Shown: piece by piece, positions 1 to 9,272 of the stretch
Numbering within the stretch: the first letter of the stretch is position 1
Layout of the letters: every line of letters starts with the position of its first letter
Source: Streptomyces sp. S.PNR 29
GTDB taxonomy: Bacteria > Actinomycetota > Actinomycetes > Streptomycetales > Streptomycetaceae
Assembly: GCF_030386795.1 (NCBI RefSeq)
Contig: NZ_JANUQM010000003.1
Coordinates: 806,001 to 870,000, forward strand
Direction of reading: 5' to 3'
Length of the DNA stretch: 64,000 nucleotides
Translations under genes and position numbers: made by a program
Notes under the pieces: model-generated
The model's input: only the letters and a program-made list of their open reading frames with translations
Database searches by the model: none
What the model was told of the DNA's origin: nothing

Positions 1-1
1 C

Positions 2-202
2 GACCTGTCAGAGCTGGACTCCTGGGACGCCACCGGACTCGGGGTGATCATGGGCGCCCACCGGCGGGCCGGCCGCTGCGGCCGGCGGCTGGTGCTGCGC
101 GGCGTACCGCCGCAGATGCAGCGCCTGCTGGTGGCCACCCGGCTGCACCGGATCCTGGCCATCGAGGGCGGCATCGGGGTGGAGTCGTTGCCCAGGGTGT
201 GA
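2..202 (+). CDS. STAS-domain anti-sigma factor antagonist, C-terminal fragment
   Basis: The reading frame is open from the window edge to a TGA at 200-202, so only the last 66 residues are seen. The fragment matches the second half of a STAS domain of the SpoIIAA/BldG type: an acidic-hydrophobic strand, then DATGLGVIMGAHRRA, then a strand and a terminal helix. Such proteins bind anti-sigma kinases and are controlled by phosphorylation of the Ser in the usual D-S-T/S-G-L-G loop. Here that loop reads D-A-T-G-L-G, so the usual Ser is Ala and only the following Thr could be phosphorylated. The N-terminus and any partner gene lie outside the window. Confidence 0.85.
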   Translation, partial: DLSELDSWDATGLGVIMGAHRRAGRCGRRLVLRGVPPQMQRLLVATRLHRILAIEGGIGVESLPRV

Positions 203-492
203 CACCGGGCGGGGTGTGGCGCGCTGAGGAAGAGACGGGGGGAGAGCCGGCCTCTCTTCGGTGAAACGTACGAGGCCTCGGCGAACGTACGACGCGCAAT
301 CCTCACGAGACTGTGACGTCTCGGGCAGCGCTGGACCCCGGGCTGTCGGAGATACTGAGCGAAGGTTTAGGGTTCGGCTGCCCGCAGCCAAGCACCACCC
401 TCAGGCGGGCCCGGACCAGAAGCGACAGCGCGGAGTGCGGCAAGGCCGGGAGGGGCTTTCGGAGCACACGACGCTTTTGGGGGGCTTGACCT

Positions 493-3027
493 ATGGACCC
501 GAACAACCGGGGACCCGAGGAGCACGGCCACGACGGCGAAGGCCACGCGCCACGCCAGCGCCCGCCCAGGGAATCCCTCACATCCGACTTCGGACAGCAC
601 GCGCCCGCGCCGGCCCGCACGGTGCAGCTCGTCTCCGGTGACCTCCTGCTCACCGTCAACCCCGTCGACGGCAGCGAGATAGAGGTCTGCCCGCCGGGCG
701 AGCGGCCCGCGCGTCCCGAGAAGCTGACCGCGGCCGAGCGCGCCGAGGCCGACCGCTCCGCCAAGCCGCCCGTACCGCCCGGCCCGGCGCAGCCCGCGCT
801 GCCGCTGCTGGCCCGCCAGGACGAACGCGAGCGCCTGGTCCGGCTGCTCGCCCGCGGCCGCTCCGTACGCCTCACCGGCCCCGCGGGCTCCGGCCGCACC
901 AGCCTCCTCGACCTCGTCGCCGAGGACTGCGCCGACCTCGCCCCCGACGGCGTCGTCCGCCTGAACGGCTTCCACCGCACGACCGACGACCTGCTGTACG
1001 ACCTCTTCCACGCCGTCTACCGCGCGCCCCTGCACCGCCCGGACCGGGACGAACTGCTCGGGTACGTCCGGGAGGTCGGCGCGGTCGTCGTGCTCGACGA
1101 CATCGAGTTCGGCGGCGCCGCGCTCGACCAGCTGCTGGAGGCCACCCCCGAGTGCGCCTTCCTGATCGGCGCGACCCCGGACGTGCCGGCGCCCTCCGCC
1201 GACGCGGCCGTCGAGGAGGTCTTCCTCACCGGCCTCGACCGCGCGGACGGCGTGGAGCTCCTCGAACGCGCCGTCGGCCGGGTCCTCACCGAGGAGGAGT
1301 CGAACTGGGCGGGCGACCTCTGGTTCGAGTCCGAGGGCCTGCCGCTGCGCTTCGTCCAGGCCGGCGCCCTGCTGCGCCAGCGCGACCGGCTGCGCGCCGG
1401 CGCCGAGGCGGTCGACGAGTTCGGCGTCTTCGCGGACGCGATTCCCGACGACTCCCTCTACGATCCCGCCGAGGGCGACGACGTCCCCCTGCCGTCGCTC
1501 GGCGAGGCCGCCGCCCCCGCGCCGCTGCTCGCCTCCCGGCTGAGCGCCTCGGCACGCGCCACCCTGCGCTTCGCCGTCGCCCTCGGCGGTGAGGTGCCGC
1601 ACCAGGCACACCTGCCCGCCCTGGTCGGCGACACCCACGCGGACGCCGCCCTCGGCGAGCTGGCGGGCTGCGGCCTGGTCTCCCCGGTCGGCTCCCGCTA
1701 CCGCCTCGCCGCCGGTGTGCTCACCCAGCTGGAGGCCGCCGGATACGACGACGACGTCCAGGCCGGGGCCCTCACCGCCGCCCAGCACTACGCCTGGTGG
1801 GCCGGGCACCCCTCGGTCACACCGGAACGCGTGTGCGCCGAGGCCGACTCGGTACTCGCCGCCCTCGCCGTGCTGGCGCCGGTCACGCCCGAGGACGGCG
1901 AGGAGAGCCCGGCCGTGCGGCTGGCCCGCACCGCAGCTCCCGCGTTCGCCGCCGGGCTGCACTGGAGCGCCTGGGAGCGGGCGCTGCGCTCCGGCGTCGA
2001 GGCCGCCCGGCTCGCCGGGGACGTCGCCGAACAGGCCTACTTCCACCACGAACTCGGCATCCTCGCGCTGTGCGGCGGGCAGCTCGACCGGGCCGGCACA
2101 GAGCTGGAGGCCTCCATCGGCCTGCGCGGTGCGCTCGCCGACAAGCGCGGCACCGTGGCCGGCCGCCGCGCCCTCGCCCTGGTCGCCGACCGTTCCGGCA
2201 TCACCCCCGCCTTCGATGCCGTCAGCTCGTCCGTCGGCGTTTTCGGTTCCACCGCGGGCGAGGAGGTGCCCGACGCACGCCACGACGAGTCGGCGTCGCC
2301 GCCGGGCGGTGTGCCCGCCCCGTTCCCCTCGCTGCAGCGGCCCGCGGAGCCCGTCGGCCTCGTCACCCACCACACCCCGTCCTCCAGCCAGTCCCACAAG
2401 GCGCGGGGCGGCATCCGGGGCTTCGCCCGGCGCAACCTCGCGGCGGCCGGAGCGGGCGCGCTGCTCGTCGCCGTGCTCGGCACGGTGGTGACCCTCGGCG
2501 CCACGTCCGACAATGACGCGCGCAACCCGTCCGACCAGGTCAACCCGTCCGCCAGCCAGGGCGCCGACGACGGCAGCCTGGGCGCCGACGTGCCGGAGAA
2601 CGACGACAGCGGCTCCTCAGACACCGGCGTACCCGCCAGCCGCCCGACCGACCCGGGCCCGGACGGCACCCCCGGCACCACCGACGACCCGACACCGTCG
2701 GAGTCGGCGGAGCCGTCGGACGACCCGAGCGGCACGCAGGGCACGGGCGGCGGTTCGTCGAGCTCGCCGTCCAAGTCCCCGACGAAGCCGTCTGCCTCGC
2801 CCTCGAAGCCGTCGACGTCGCCCACGAAGCCGTCGAACCCGCCATCGAGCTCTCCGAGCACGTCGACGTCGCCCTCTCCGACGACGACGCCCCCGCCGTC
2901 GTCCACCCCGTCCACGTCCACCTCGGCCAGCGGCCCCGCCTCCTCCAGCGCCCCGGCGAGCAGCAGCGCCAGCGCGCCGCAGAGCAGCGAGACGGGGACG
3001 CCGAAGAGTTCCGGTCCGCTGATCTAG
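493..3027 (+). CDS. Membrane-anchored P-loop (STAND/AAA-like) protein with Ser/Pro/Thr-rich C-terminal tail
   Basis: The 844-residue protein has a charged N-terminus and then a nucleotide-binding region. A Walker A-like loop GPAGSGRTS lies at 129-137, with Arg135 where Lys is expected, and a Walker B-like VVVLDD at 198-203. An alpha-helical region follows, resembling the helical part of NB-ARC/STAND ATPases. One transmembrane segment lies near residues 645-668. The tail from about 670 to the end consists almost only of Ser, Pro, Thr and acidic residues. By topology the ATPase part would be cytoplasmic and the tail would cross the wall. An ATG is preceded by a G-rich ribosome site. I do not know its function; a signalling or scaffold role is inference only. 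Confidence 0.85.
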   Translation: MDPNNRGPEEHGHDGEGHAPRQRPPRESLTSDFGQHAPAPARTVQLVSGDLLLTVNPVDGSEIEVCPPGERPARPEKLTAAERAEADRSAKPPVPPGPAQPALPLLARQDERERLVRLLARGRSVRLTGPAGSGRTSLLDLVAEDCADLAPDGVVRLNGFHRTTDDLLYDLFHAVYRAPLHRPDRDELLGYVREVGAVVVLDDIEFGGAALDQLLEATPECAFLIGATPDVPAPSADAAVEEVFLTGLDRADGVELLERAVGRVLTEEESNWAGDLWFESEGLPLRFVQAGALLRQRDRLRAGAEAVDEFGVFADAIPDDSLYDPAEGDDVPLPSLGEAAAPAPLLASRLSASARATLRFAVALGGEVPHQAHLPALVGDTHADAALGELAGCGLVSPVGSRYRLAAGVLTQLEAAGYDDDVQAGALTAAQHYAWWAGHPSVTPERVCAEADSVLAALAVLAPVTPEDGEESPAVRLARTAAPAFAAGLHWSAWERALRSGVEAARLAGDVAEQAYFHHELGILALCGGQLDRAGTELEASIGLRGALADKRGTVAGRRALALVADRSGITPAFDAVSSSVGVFGSTAGEEVPDARHDESASPPGGVPAPFPSLQRPAEPVGLVTHHTPSSSQSHKARGGIRGFARRNLAAAGAGALLVAVLGTVVTLGATSDNDARNPSDQVNPSASQGADDGSLGADVPENDDSGSSDTGVPASRPTDPGPDGTPGTTDDPTPSESAEPSDDPSGTQGTGGGSSSSPSKSPTKPSASPSKPSTSPTKPSNPPSSSPSTSTSPSPTTTPPPSSTPSTSTSASGPASSSAPASSSASAPQSSETGTPKSSGPLI

Positions 3028-3195
3028 CGGGGCCCTGCGCCCTCTCCCGGCCCTGCTCCACGGCGACCAGTACGTCTTACGCACCCCCAGCAGGACGAGC
3101 GCGGATACCCCGGCGCGAGCGGAAACCCCGGGCGGGTCGTCATCGGCTGGGGACCGGACAGCTGGGTGGGGCCCCCACGAGCCCCGGAAACACCA

Positions 3196-3229
3196 GAGGG
3201 CCAGGTCCGCCTCCCGGACCCGGCCCTCT
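3196..3229. terminator. Hairpin between convergent genes
   Basis: Arms GAGGGCC and GGTCCG pair with CGGACC and GGCCCTC around a short CCTC loop. It lies between the stop of the P-loop protein (+) and the stop of nucS (-), so it probably ends transcription in both directions. Confidence 0.7.
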
Positions 3230-3245
3230 TCTCCGTACCGTCTTC

Positions 3246-3917
3246 TCAGAACAACCGCAGCTTGTCGTCCTCGATGCCCCGCAGGGCGTCGTAGTCCAGC
3301 ACCTGGCAGCCGATGCCGCGGTCGGTGGCGAGGACGCGGGCCTGGGGTTTGATCTCCTGGGCGGCGAAAATGCCGCGCACCGGGGCGAGATGGGGATCGC
3401 GGTTCAACAGCTCCAGATAGCGCGTGAGTTGCTCCACACCATCGATCTCGCCCCGCCGCTTGATCTCGACGGCGACGGTCCGGCCCTCGGCGTCCCGGCA
3501 CAGGATGTCGACCGGGCCGATGGCGGTCATGTACTCGCGGCGGATGAGGGTGTAGCCCTCGCCGAGCGTCTCGATGCGGTCGGCGAGCAGTTCCTGAAGG
3601 TGTGCTTCCACGCCGTCCTTGATCAGCCCGGGATCGACACCCAGTTCGTGCGAGGAGTCGTGGAGAATCTCCTCCATCGTGATGATGAGCTTCTCGCCCG
3701 CCTTGTTGGTGACGGTCCAGACGCCCTCCTCCTCGCCGGTGCCCTCCTTCAGGGTGCAGGGCGGCGACATCCAGTTCAGGGGCTTGTAGGCCCGGTCGTC
3801 GGCGTGGATCGAGACGCTGCCGTCCGCTTTCACCAGGATCAGGCGGGGGGCCGAGGGGAGGTGGGCGGTGAGCCGCCCGGCGTAGTCCACGGAGCAGCGG
3901 GCAATGACGAGACGCAT
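3246..3917 (-). CDS. nucS: Endonuclease NucS (EndoMS), non-canonical mismatch repair
   Basis: The 223-residue protein starts [12 protein letters not shown] and has the usual length of actinobacterial NucS/EndoMS. The family cuts both strands at G-T, G-G and T-T mismatches and replaces MutS/MutL in Actinobacteria, acting with the sliding clamp. The C-terminal half carries the RecB-like nuclease core, with G-P-V-D-I-L-C-R-D followed by V-A-V-E-I-K-R-R, the catalytic Asp and E-x-K. The frame stays open 33 codons upstream, but the shorter ATG start matches the family N-terminus. Confidence 0.95.
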   Translation of the reverse strand: MRLVIARCSVDYAGRLTAHLPSAPRLILVKADGSVSIHADDRAYKPLNWMSPPCTLKEGTGEEEGVWTVTNKAGEKLIITMEEILHDSSHELGVDPGLIKDGVEAHLQELLADRIETLGEGYTLIRREYMTAIGPVDILCRDAEGRTVAVEIKRRGEIDGVEQLTRYLELLNRDPHLAPVRGIFAAQEIKPQARVLATDRGIGCQVLDYDALRGIEDDKLRLF

Positions 3918-4161
3918 GGTCGGCAACGCTACTCGACGGGCCCGGGTGCACGCGATTCGCCCTGTTAGACCCCTGTTCCGCGATGGCCGATTGTGTGCCC
4001 AACAAGCCCTGCTCATCTGCCCATTCGCCTGGTGCCGTCACCGTCCGTTGCCTACGGTAGTGAACGGGAGGTCGCGGGATGTGTACTCAGCGTGTTCGAC
4101 ACCGCGAACTCCCCTTACTGTCCGGCAACCCCTGCTGGTCGGGGGTGCGAGAGGAGAACCC

Positions 4162-4554
4162 ATGTCGCTCGACGTCTCACCGGCCCTACTGGAACAGGCC
4201 GAGCGAGGCGAGGTCGATGAAGCTGCCTTCGTCGACTGCGTCCGGACCTCCCTGCCCTACGCATGGGAGATGATCAGCTCCCTGGTGGCACAGCTGAAGG
4301 TCGACGGCGGAGCGTTCGCCGACAACCAGACGCCCCCGCCGGACGAGCAGGCACGCGGTCAGCTGCTGCGTGCGCTTGCGAGTGACGCGATACGCGGCGC
4401 GCTGCAACGGCACTTCGGTGTGCGGCTGGCCTTCCAGAACTGCCACCGGGTGGCGGTGTTCCCGTTGGACTCCTCGGTCGACGAGACGCTGGCCCGATTC
4501 ACCTCGGTGCGCGGTCAGTTGCTGAACCAGTCGCCGGAGCTCCGGGACTGCTGA
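4162..4554 (+). CDS. Conserved actinomycete protein of the SCO5389 family
   Basis: This is a 130-residue soluble protein of unknown function. It starts at the ATG six bases after a GAGGAG ribosome site (4151-4156). The frame is open further upstream, but that part lacks conserved character. It is mainly helical, with no membrane segment, signal peptide or recognisable catalytic motif. From memory it matches the small family named after SCO5389, which sits beside nucS in streptomycetes. Its constant place next to nucS is its only functional hint. Confidence 0.8.
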   Translation: MSLDVSPALLEQAERGEVDEAAFVDCVRTSLPYAWEMISSLVAQLKVDGGAFADNQTPPPDEQARGQLLRALASDAIRGALQRHFGVRLAFQNCHRVAVFPLDSSVDETLARFTSVRGQLLNQSPELRDC

Positions 4555-4657
4555 CGCTTGTCGGTCGCCGGCTTGCCGCTCCCGTACGCGGGAGGTGCAC
4601 TTGGTACCGGAGCGGCAAGCTCCCTGTGGGACACCGCAGTTCCCCGGCGCCGGACCC

Positions 4658-5686
4658 TCAGCGGAGATGGGGCAGTACCTCGGCTCCCAGCCGCCGTACG
4701 TTCTCCTCGGTCGCCGCCAGGTCTCCGGAGCCCTCGACGAGCAGGGCGAAACGGGAGATGCCGGTCCGCTCGCTGGTCGCCGCGAGCCGGTCCACGCACA
4801 GCCGCGGGGTGCCCACCGGGTGCAGCCCGCAGAGCAGTTCGGTGTACGCCAGCGGGTCCCGCATCTGCCGCGCCCGGCCGTCCACCGTGACATGGGACTC
4901 CAGTCCGTGCTTGAGCCAGCCCGGCATCGCCTTCAGCAGCATTTCCGCCGCGTCCTGGCGCCGGTCCGCGATCTGGCAGACGCCGGCCGAGACATGGGCC
5001 GCGCCGTCGATCTCGTCCGCGGATCGTCCCGCCGCACGGGCCTCCTTGCGCCACAGGGCGACCATCTCGGCCTTCTCCTCGTCCCCGACGTGCATTCCGA
5101 GCAGCATCGGCAGCCCGCGCCCGGCGGCCAGCCGCACACTCGCCGGGGACGTGCACGCGATGACGACCTCCGGGCCTTCGGCGTCCGTCAGGGCCTCCGA
5201 CGGCCGGGGGACGACGGGGACCTCACGGAAGCTGAACCGTTCCCCCTGGGCCGCGACCGAGGGTTCGCGCAGCCAGCGCACCAGCAGATCGAGTGATTCC
5301 GGGAACCCCTTCTCGTACGCCTCCAGACCCGCGCCGAACACCTCCAGGTCGACCCACGGCCCACCGCGGCCCACCCCCAGCGTGAACCGCCCGCCGCTCG
5401 TCACATGCAGCAGCGCGGCCTGCTCGCCGAGCGCCACGGGGTGGGTGGTGGGCAGCACGCTGACCGCCGTACCGACCCGGATGCGGCGGGTGCGGCCGAG
5501 CAGTAACGCGGCCAGGGTGACGGCCGACGGACAGGTGCCGTACGGCACGAAGTGGTGCTCAGCCAGCCAGACCGTGTCGAGCCCCGACTCCTCCGCGACC
5601 TCGGCGGAGCGGATCGCGCGGTGCAGCGCCTCTCCCTCGCCCTGCCCAGGGAACTGGGCCGCCAACACGAAACTTCCTACGCGCAT
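4658..5686 (-). CDS. LLM-class (luciferase-like) flavin-dependent oxidoreductase
   Basis: This 342-residue protein of the bacterial luciferase-like TIM-barrel family uses reduced FMN or F420 to oxidise an unknown substrate. Typical family landmarks are the N-terminal strand MRVGSF, the L-D-T-V-W-L-A-E-H-H segment, the R-R-I-R-V-G-T-A-V loop and the G-R-F-T-L-G-V-G-R-G-G-P-W phosphate-binding stretch. The chosen ATG follows an AGGAA ribosome site; a longer frame to 5749 is probably untranslated. It is a single-gene unit on the minus strand. Confidence 0.9.
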   Translation of the reverse strand: MRVGSFVLAAQFPGQGEGEALHRAIRSAEVAEESGLDTVWLAEHHFVPYGTCPSAVTLAALLLGRTRRIRVGTAVSVLPTTHPVALGEQAALLHVTSGGRFTLGVGRGGPWVDLEVFGAGLEAYEKGFPESLDLLVRWLREPSVAAQGERFSFREVPVVPRPSEALTDAEGPEVVIACTSPASVRLAAGRGLPMLLGMHVGDEEKAEMVALWRKEARAAGRSADEIDGAAHVSAGVCQIADRRQDAAEMLLKAMPGWLKHGLESHVTVDGRARQMRDPLAYTELLCGLHPVGTPRLCVDRLAATSERTGISRFALLVEGSGDLAATEENVRRLGAEVLPHLR

Positions 5687-5928
5687 TGCTTTTTCCTGCT
5701 TCCTCGGCTCCGACACGGAGCTCCCCCACCCGGCATAACCGTCTGACACGTGCCGAGGACACGGCCTCGCAAAGAGATTTGCGGATTGTCTGCGGAATCG
5801 GCTGCTGTGGGGGGTGCGCGTCGAGTCGTAGCGGGGCTTGTGGCGTTCGCCGCCGTACGCCTACCCCCGTCCGCGCCGCGTAGGCTGGACACGGCCCGTG
5901 CTTCCTGTATAGCCCCGTGAGGTGTTCC

Positions 5929-6261
5929 GTGTCCCCGCGTCGCAACCGACCCAAGGGCTCCGGCTCGTCCGGCCGGAGCGCCGAGGACGACCGCCCCGGC
6001 CGCTACGGCGGCTGGCAGTCCTCGGAGAGCTGGCGGGGCGAGGACTGGAGCGTGCGGCACGTGGCCGGCGCGAGCGCGCAGGGCAAGGCGTACCGCTGCC
6101 CCGGCTGCGACCAGATGATCCCCGACGGTGTGCCGCACGTGGTGGCCTGGCCCGAGCACGCGGGCGTCGACGACCGCCGGCACTGGCACAAGGCGTGCTG
6201 GAACGCGAAGGACCGCCGCACCCCGGGGGTGCGGCGGTCCCGTAACGCGCCCGGATTCTGA
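5929..6261 (+). CDS. Small putative zinc-binding protein
   Basis: This 110-residue basic protein has one likely zinc-binding fold: C-P-G-C near residues 48-51, then H-V-V-A-W-P-E-H and H-W-H-K-A-C, an arrangement like a treble-clef or HNH-type knuckle. Homologues are often labelled ATP/GTP-binding protein without clear reason, since no P-loop is visible. A GTG start at 5929 has GAGG six bases upstream; a GTG at 5917 is an alternative. Function unknown; nucleic-acid binding is a guess from charge and zinc ligands. Confidence 0.75.
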   Translation: MSPRRNRPKGSGSSGRSAEDDRPGRYGGWQSSESWRGEDWSVRHVAGASAQGKAYRCPGCDQMIPDGVPHVVAWPEHAGVDDRRHWHKACWNAKDRRTPGVRRSRNAPGF

Positions 6262-6268
6262 GCGAGTT

Positions 6269-7141
6269 CTACACGTCCCGCTTCTCCAGCAGCGCGAAGG
6301 CGCCGGCGAACACCACGGCGGTGACGCCGAGGATGATCCACAGCGGGTCCCAGCCGGACGGGCCGGACTGGCTGAGGGAGTTGGAGTAGAAGACGCTGAG
6401 CTGGTTCGGGATCGAGTACTCGAACAGGGCCTGGCGCACGTCCTCCAGCGAGGAGGAGAACATGAACAGGGCGATCACCAGCGGTGCGAGCAGGATACCG
6501 ATCATGATGGTGATGGCGCCCGCCGAGTGCCGGATGATCGAGCCGACGGCGAGCGAGAGCATGCCGAGCAGCGCGATGTAGAGCGCGACGCCGAGCGTCC
6601 CCCGCAGCCACTCCCCGCCGGAGGGTTCCCGGGCGTTGCCCTCCAGCATGGCGACGTGCAGGAAGGCGACGAGGGCGGCGGACACCAGCGTCACCACGAA
6701 GGAGACCAGGAAGAACACGATCGCCTTCGCCGCGAGCACCCGGCCACGGCTCGGGCAGGCGGTCACCGTGGTCCGGATCATGCCGGTGCCGTACTCCGAG
6801 GCCGTGGTCAGCACGCCGAGCGTGATGATGCACATGCTGCCCAGCAGCAGCCCGAAGAAGCCCAGGCCCAGCGGGCTCTCCCCTTCCAGGCTCGATTCGG
6901 AGGAGGCCACCACCACGCCGGTCAGCAGACCGATGCCGACGACGAGCAGGACGAAGACGCCCAGCGTCCACATGGTCGAGCGCACCGACCTGATCTTCGT
7001 CCACTCGGAGGCGATGGCGTGCCCGAGATGCGTGCGCACGACCGGGATCGGCGAGGTGTAGGTGGGGTACGAAGAACCGGGCGCCGCCTGCCAGTTGGGT
7101 GCGGGCGAGGCCTGCGGCATCGGGGGCTGCGGGGTGCTCAT
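6269..7141 (-). CDS. ABC-2 type exporter permease (pair 1)
   Basis: The 290-residue integral membrane protein has a cytoplasmic Pro-rich N-terminus of about 50 residues, then S-E-W-T-K-I-R-S-V-R-S-T, the mark of ABC-2 permeases in actinomycete exporters. About six membrane segments follow, with the E-Y-G-T-G-M-I-R-T motif after the second. Its ATG overlaps the stop of the upstream ATPase gene (ATGA), so the two are translationally coupled and should form one transporter. The substrate is unknown. The protein resembles the permease at 8500-9270, which points to a local duplication. Confidence 0.92.
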   Translation of the reverse strand: MSTPQPPMPQASPAPNWQAAPGSSYPTYTSPIPVVRTHLGHAIASEWTKIRSVRSTMWTLGVFVLLVVGIGLLTGVVVASSESSLEGESPLGLGFFGLLLGSMCIITLGVLTTASEYGTGMIRTTVTACPSRGRVLAAKAIVFFLVSFVVTLVSAALVAFLHVAMLEGNAREPSGGEWLRGTLGVALYIALLGMLSLAVGSIIRHSAGAITIMIGILLAPLVIALFMFSSSLEDVRQALFEYSIPNQLSVFYSNSLSQSGPSGWDPLWIILGVTAVVFAGAFALLEKRDV

Positions 7142-8358
7142 CGGGCGTCCTCGGACTTGGTCGGGTCGACTGCGGGGGCGGCGGGTGCGGCGGTCGGCTG
7201 CTGGGGCGCCTGCGGCGGCTGCGCCTGGGGAGCCGGCTGTGCGTACGGGTTGGCCGTATCCGCGCCGGGCGCGGCCGGGGCACCGTACGGGCCCGCGGGG
7301 GCGCCCTGCGGTGCCGCGTGCGGCTGCCCGCCCTGCTGGGGCGGTGGCGGGGCGTACCAGCCGGGCTGGCCCTGCCCGGGCACCGGCATCGGAGGCTGCG
7401 CGCCGGGCGGCAGCGGCTGCTGGAGCCCCTCCTTCTGGTCGATCGTCGAGCGGTAGTCGACGGCGCCCTGCGTCATCCGCATGTACGCCTCCTCCAGCGA
7501 GGCCTGGTGCGGCGACAGCTCCCACAGCCGTACGTCGGTGTCGTGCGCGATGTCGCTGATGCGGGGCAGCGGCAGCCCCGTCACGCGCAGCGCGCCGTCC
7601 TGCTCGGGCAGTACGTGTCCGCCCGCCTCGGTGAGCGCGGCCGACAGCTTCTCGCGCTGCTGCGGCTCGGTGTCGGGCGTCCGTACGCGTGCGAAGCCGG
7701 CGGAGTTGGCGGCGATGAAGTCCTTCACGCTCATATCGGCGAGCAGCTGACCGCGGCCGATGACGATGAGCTGGTCGGCGGTCAGCGCCATCTCGCTCAT
7801 CAGGTGGGAGGAGACGAAGACCGTGCGGCCCTCCGCCGCGAGGGACTTCATCAGGTTCCGCACCCAGAGGATGCCCTCGGGATCGAGGCCGTTGACCGGC
7901 TCGTCGAACAGCAGCACCTGCGGGTCGCCGAGCAGCGCGGCGGCGATGCCGAGCCGCTGGCCCATGCCGAGGGAGAAGCCCTTGGACCGCTTCTTCGCCA
8001 CCTCCTGGAGCCCGACCACGCCGAGCACCTCGTCCACGCGCCGGGCCGGGATGCCGGACAGCTGGGCGAGGCTCAGCAGGTGGTTGCGGGCGGACCGGCC
8101 GCCGTGCACCGCCTTGGCGTCGAGCAGGGCCCCGACCTGACGGGGGGCGTTGGGCAGCCTGCGGTACGGGTAGCCGCCGATCGTCACGTGCCCCGAGGTG
8201 GGGTTGTCCAGGCCGAGGATCATCCGCATCGTCGTGGACTTGCCCGAGCCGTTGGGCCCGAGGAAGCCGGTGACGGCACCGGGCCGCACCTGGAAGGAAA
8301 GGTTGTACACAGCGGTCTTGTCGCCGTAGCGCTTGGTCAGGCCGACTGCCTCGATCAT
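7138..8358 (-). CDS. ABC transporter ATP-binding protein (pair 1)
   Basis: The 406-residue ATPase has Walker A GPNGSGKST, the signature SLGMGQRLGIAAALLGDP and Walker B V-L-L-F-D-E-P-V-N-G-L-D-P-E-G. It belongs to the single-domain, drug-export type (CcmA/DrrA-like). After the usual domain it has a C-terminal extension of about 100 residues very rich in Pro, Gln, Gly and Ala, which its paralogue at 9273-10223 lacks. ATG at 8358 gives the family N-terminus MIEAVGLTKRYG; a GTG at 8367 is possible. It is coupled to the permease downstream. Confidence 0.93.
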   Translation of the reverse strand: MIEAVGLTKRYGDKTAVYNLSFQVRPGAVTGFLGPNGSGKSTTMRMILGLDNPTSGHVTIGGYPYRRLPNAPRQVGALLDAKAVHGGRSARNHLLSLAQLSGIPARRVDEVLGVVGLQEVAKKRSKGFSLGMGQRLGIAAALLGDPQVLLFDEPVNGLDPEGILWVRNLMKSLAAEGRTVFVSSHLMSEMALTADQLIVIGRGQLLADMSVKDFIAANSAGFARVRTPDTEPQQREKLSAALTEAGGHVLPEQDGALRVTGLPLPRISDIAHDTDVRLWELSPHQASLEEAYMRMTQGAVDYRSTIDQKEGLQQPLPPGAQPPMPVPGQGQPGWYAPPPPQQGGQPHAAPQGAPAGPYGAPAAPGADTANPYAQPAPQAQPPQAPQQPTAAPAAPAVDPTKSEDAR

Positions 8359-8499
8359 GCTCCGCACCCATCGAAAGGTTCAGGACAGCGGGGCACACGC
8401 CCCCCGTAAGGGTTAGGAGGATATCGGGGCGCTGACGGTTCCATACAAGGGCGGGTAAAAGGTTCCGCCCGTGATGCGCCGCCCGTCACATGCCGCCTG

Positions 8500-9270
8500 T
8501 CATGCGTCGCGTTTCCTCAGCAGCACGTACCCGCCCGCGAGCGCCGCGATCACCCACAGCACCAGGATGCCGAGCCCGCCCCAGGGGCCGTACGGGGTGT
8601 CGTCGTCGACCGGGGGCACCACCTGCATGATCGTGCTGCCGGCCTGGTCGGGAAGGAACCGGCCGACCTTCTTCGTCGCGTCGACGTTGCCGAGGATGTT
8701 GGAGATGAGGAAGAAGAACGGCATCAGGACGCCGAGCGACAGCATCGGCGAGCGCAGCATGGCGGCGACGCCCATGGAGAACATCGCGATGAGGGCCATG
8801 TAGAGCCCGCCTCCGATGACCGCGCGCAGCACCCCCGGATCGTTGATCGAGGCCTTCAGGTCACCGAGCATGGCCTGCCCGACGAAGAAGGTGACGAAGC
8901 TGGTGGCGAGGCCGACGGCGAGGGCGAGGACGGTGGCGACCGCGATCTTGCCGAACAGGAAGGTGCCGCGCTGCGGAACGGCGGCGAGCGAGGTGCGGAT
9001 CATGCCGGTGCTGTACTCGTTCGACACGACGAGCACCCCGAACACGATCATCGCCAGCTGCCCCAGGCTCATGCCCGCGAAGCTGATGAACGTCGGGTCG
9101 AAGGCGAGCCGCTCCCGTGCGCTCATCCGGTCGAACTCGTGTTTCGACAGGGCCGAGATCAGCATGCCGAGGGCCACGGTCACCACCACGGCGACCGACA
9201 GCGTCCACACGGTGGACGCCACCGACCGGATCTTGGTCCACTCGGAGCGGATGACCTGGGTCACCGCCAT
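8500..9270 (-). CDS. ABC-2 type exporter permease (pair 2)
   Basis: This 256-residue membrane protein with about six hydrophobic segments has the same S-E-W-T-K-I-R-S-V-A-S-T-V-W-T-L start and E-Y-S-T-G-M-I-R-T-S motif as the permease at 6269-7141, but without the Pro-rich N-terminal extension. A strong GGAGGAG site precedes ATG 9270, and the gene begins two bases after the stop of its ATPase partner. It is the membrane half of an exporter of unknown substrate. Confidence 0.93.
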   Translation of the reverse strand: MAVTQVIRSEWTKIRSVASTVWTLSVAVVVTVALGMLISALSKHEFDRMSARERLAFDPTFISFAGMSLGQLAMIVFGVLVVSNEYSTGMIRTSLAAVPQRGTFLFGKIAVATVLALAVGLATSFVTFFVGQAMLGDLKASINDPGVLRAVIGGGLYMALIAMFSMGVAAMLRSPMLSLGVLMPFFFLISNILGNVDATKKVGRFLPDQAGSTIMQVVPPVDDDTPYGPWGGLGILVLWVIAALAGGYVLLRKRDA

Positions 9271-9272
9271 GC

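Noticed and set aside
367..2397. 676-codon minus-strand open frame
   Set aside because: Antisense shadow of the P-loop gene; no ribosome site and no conserved character.
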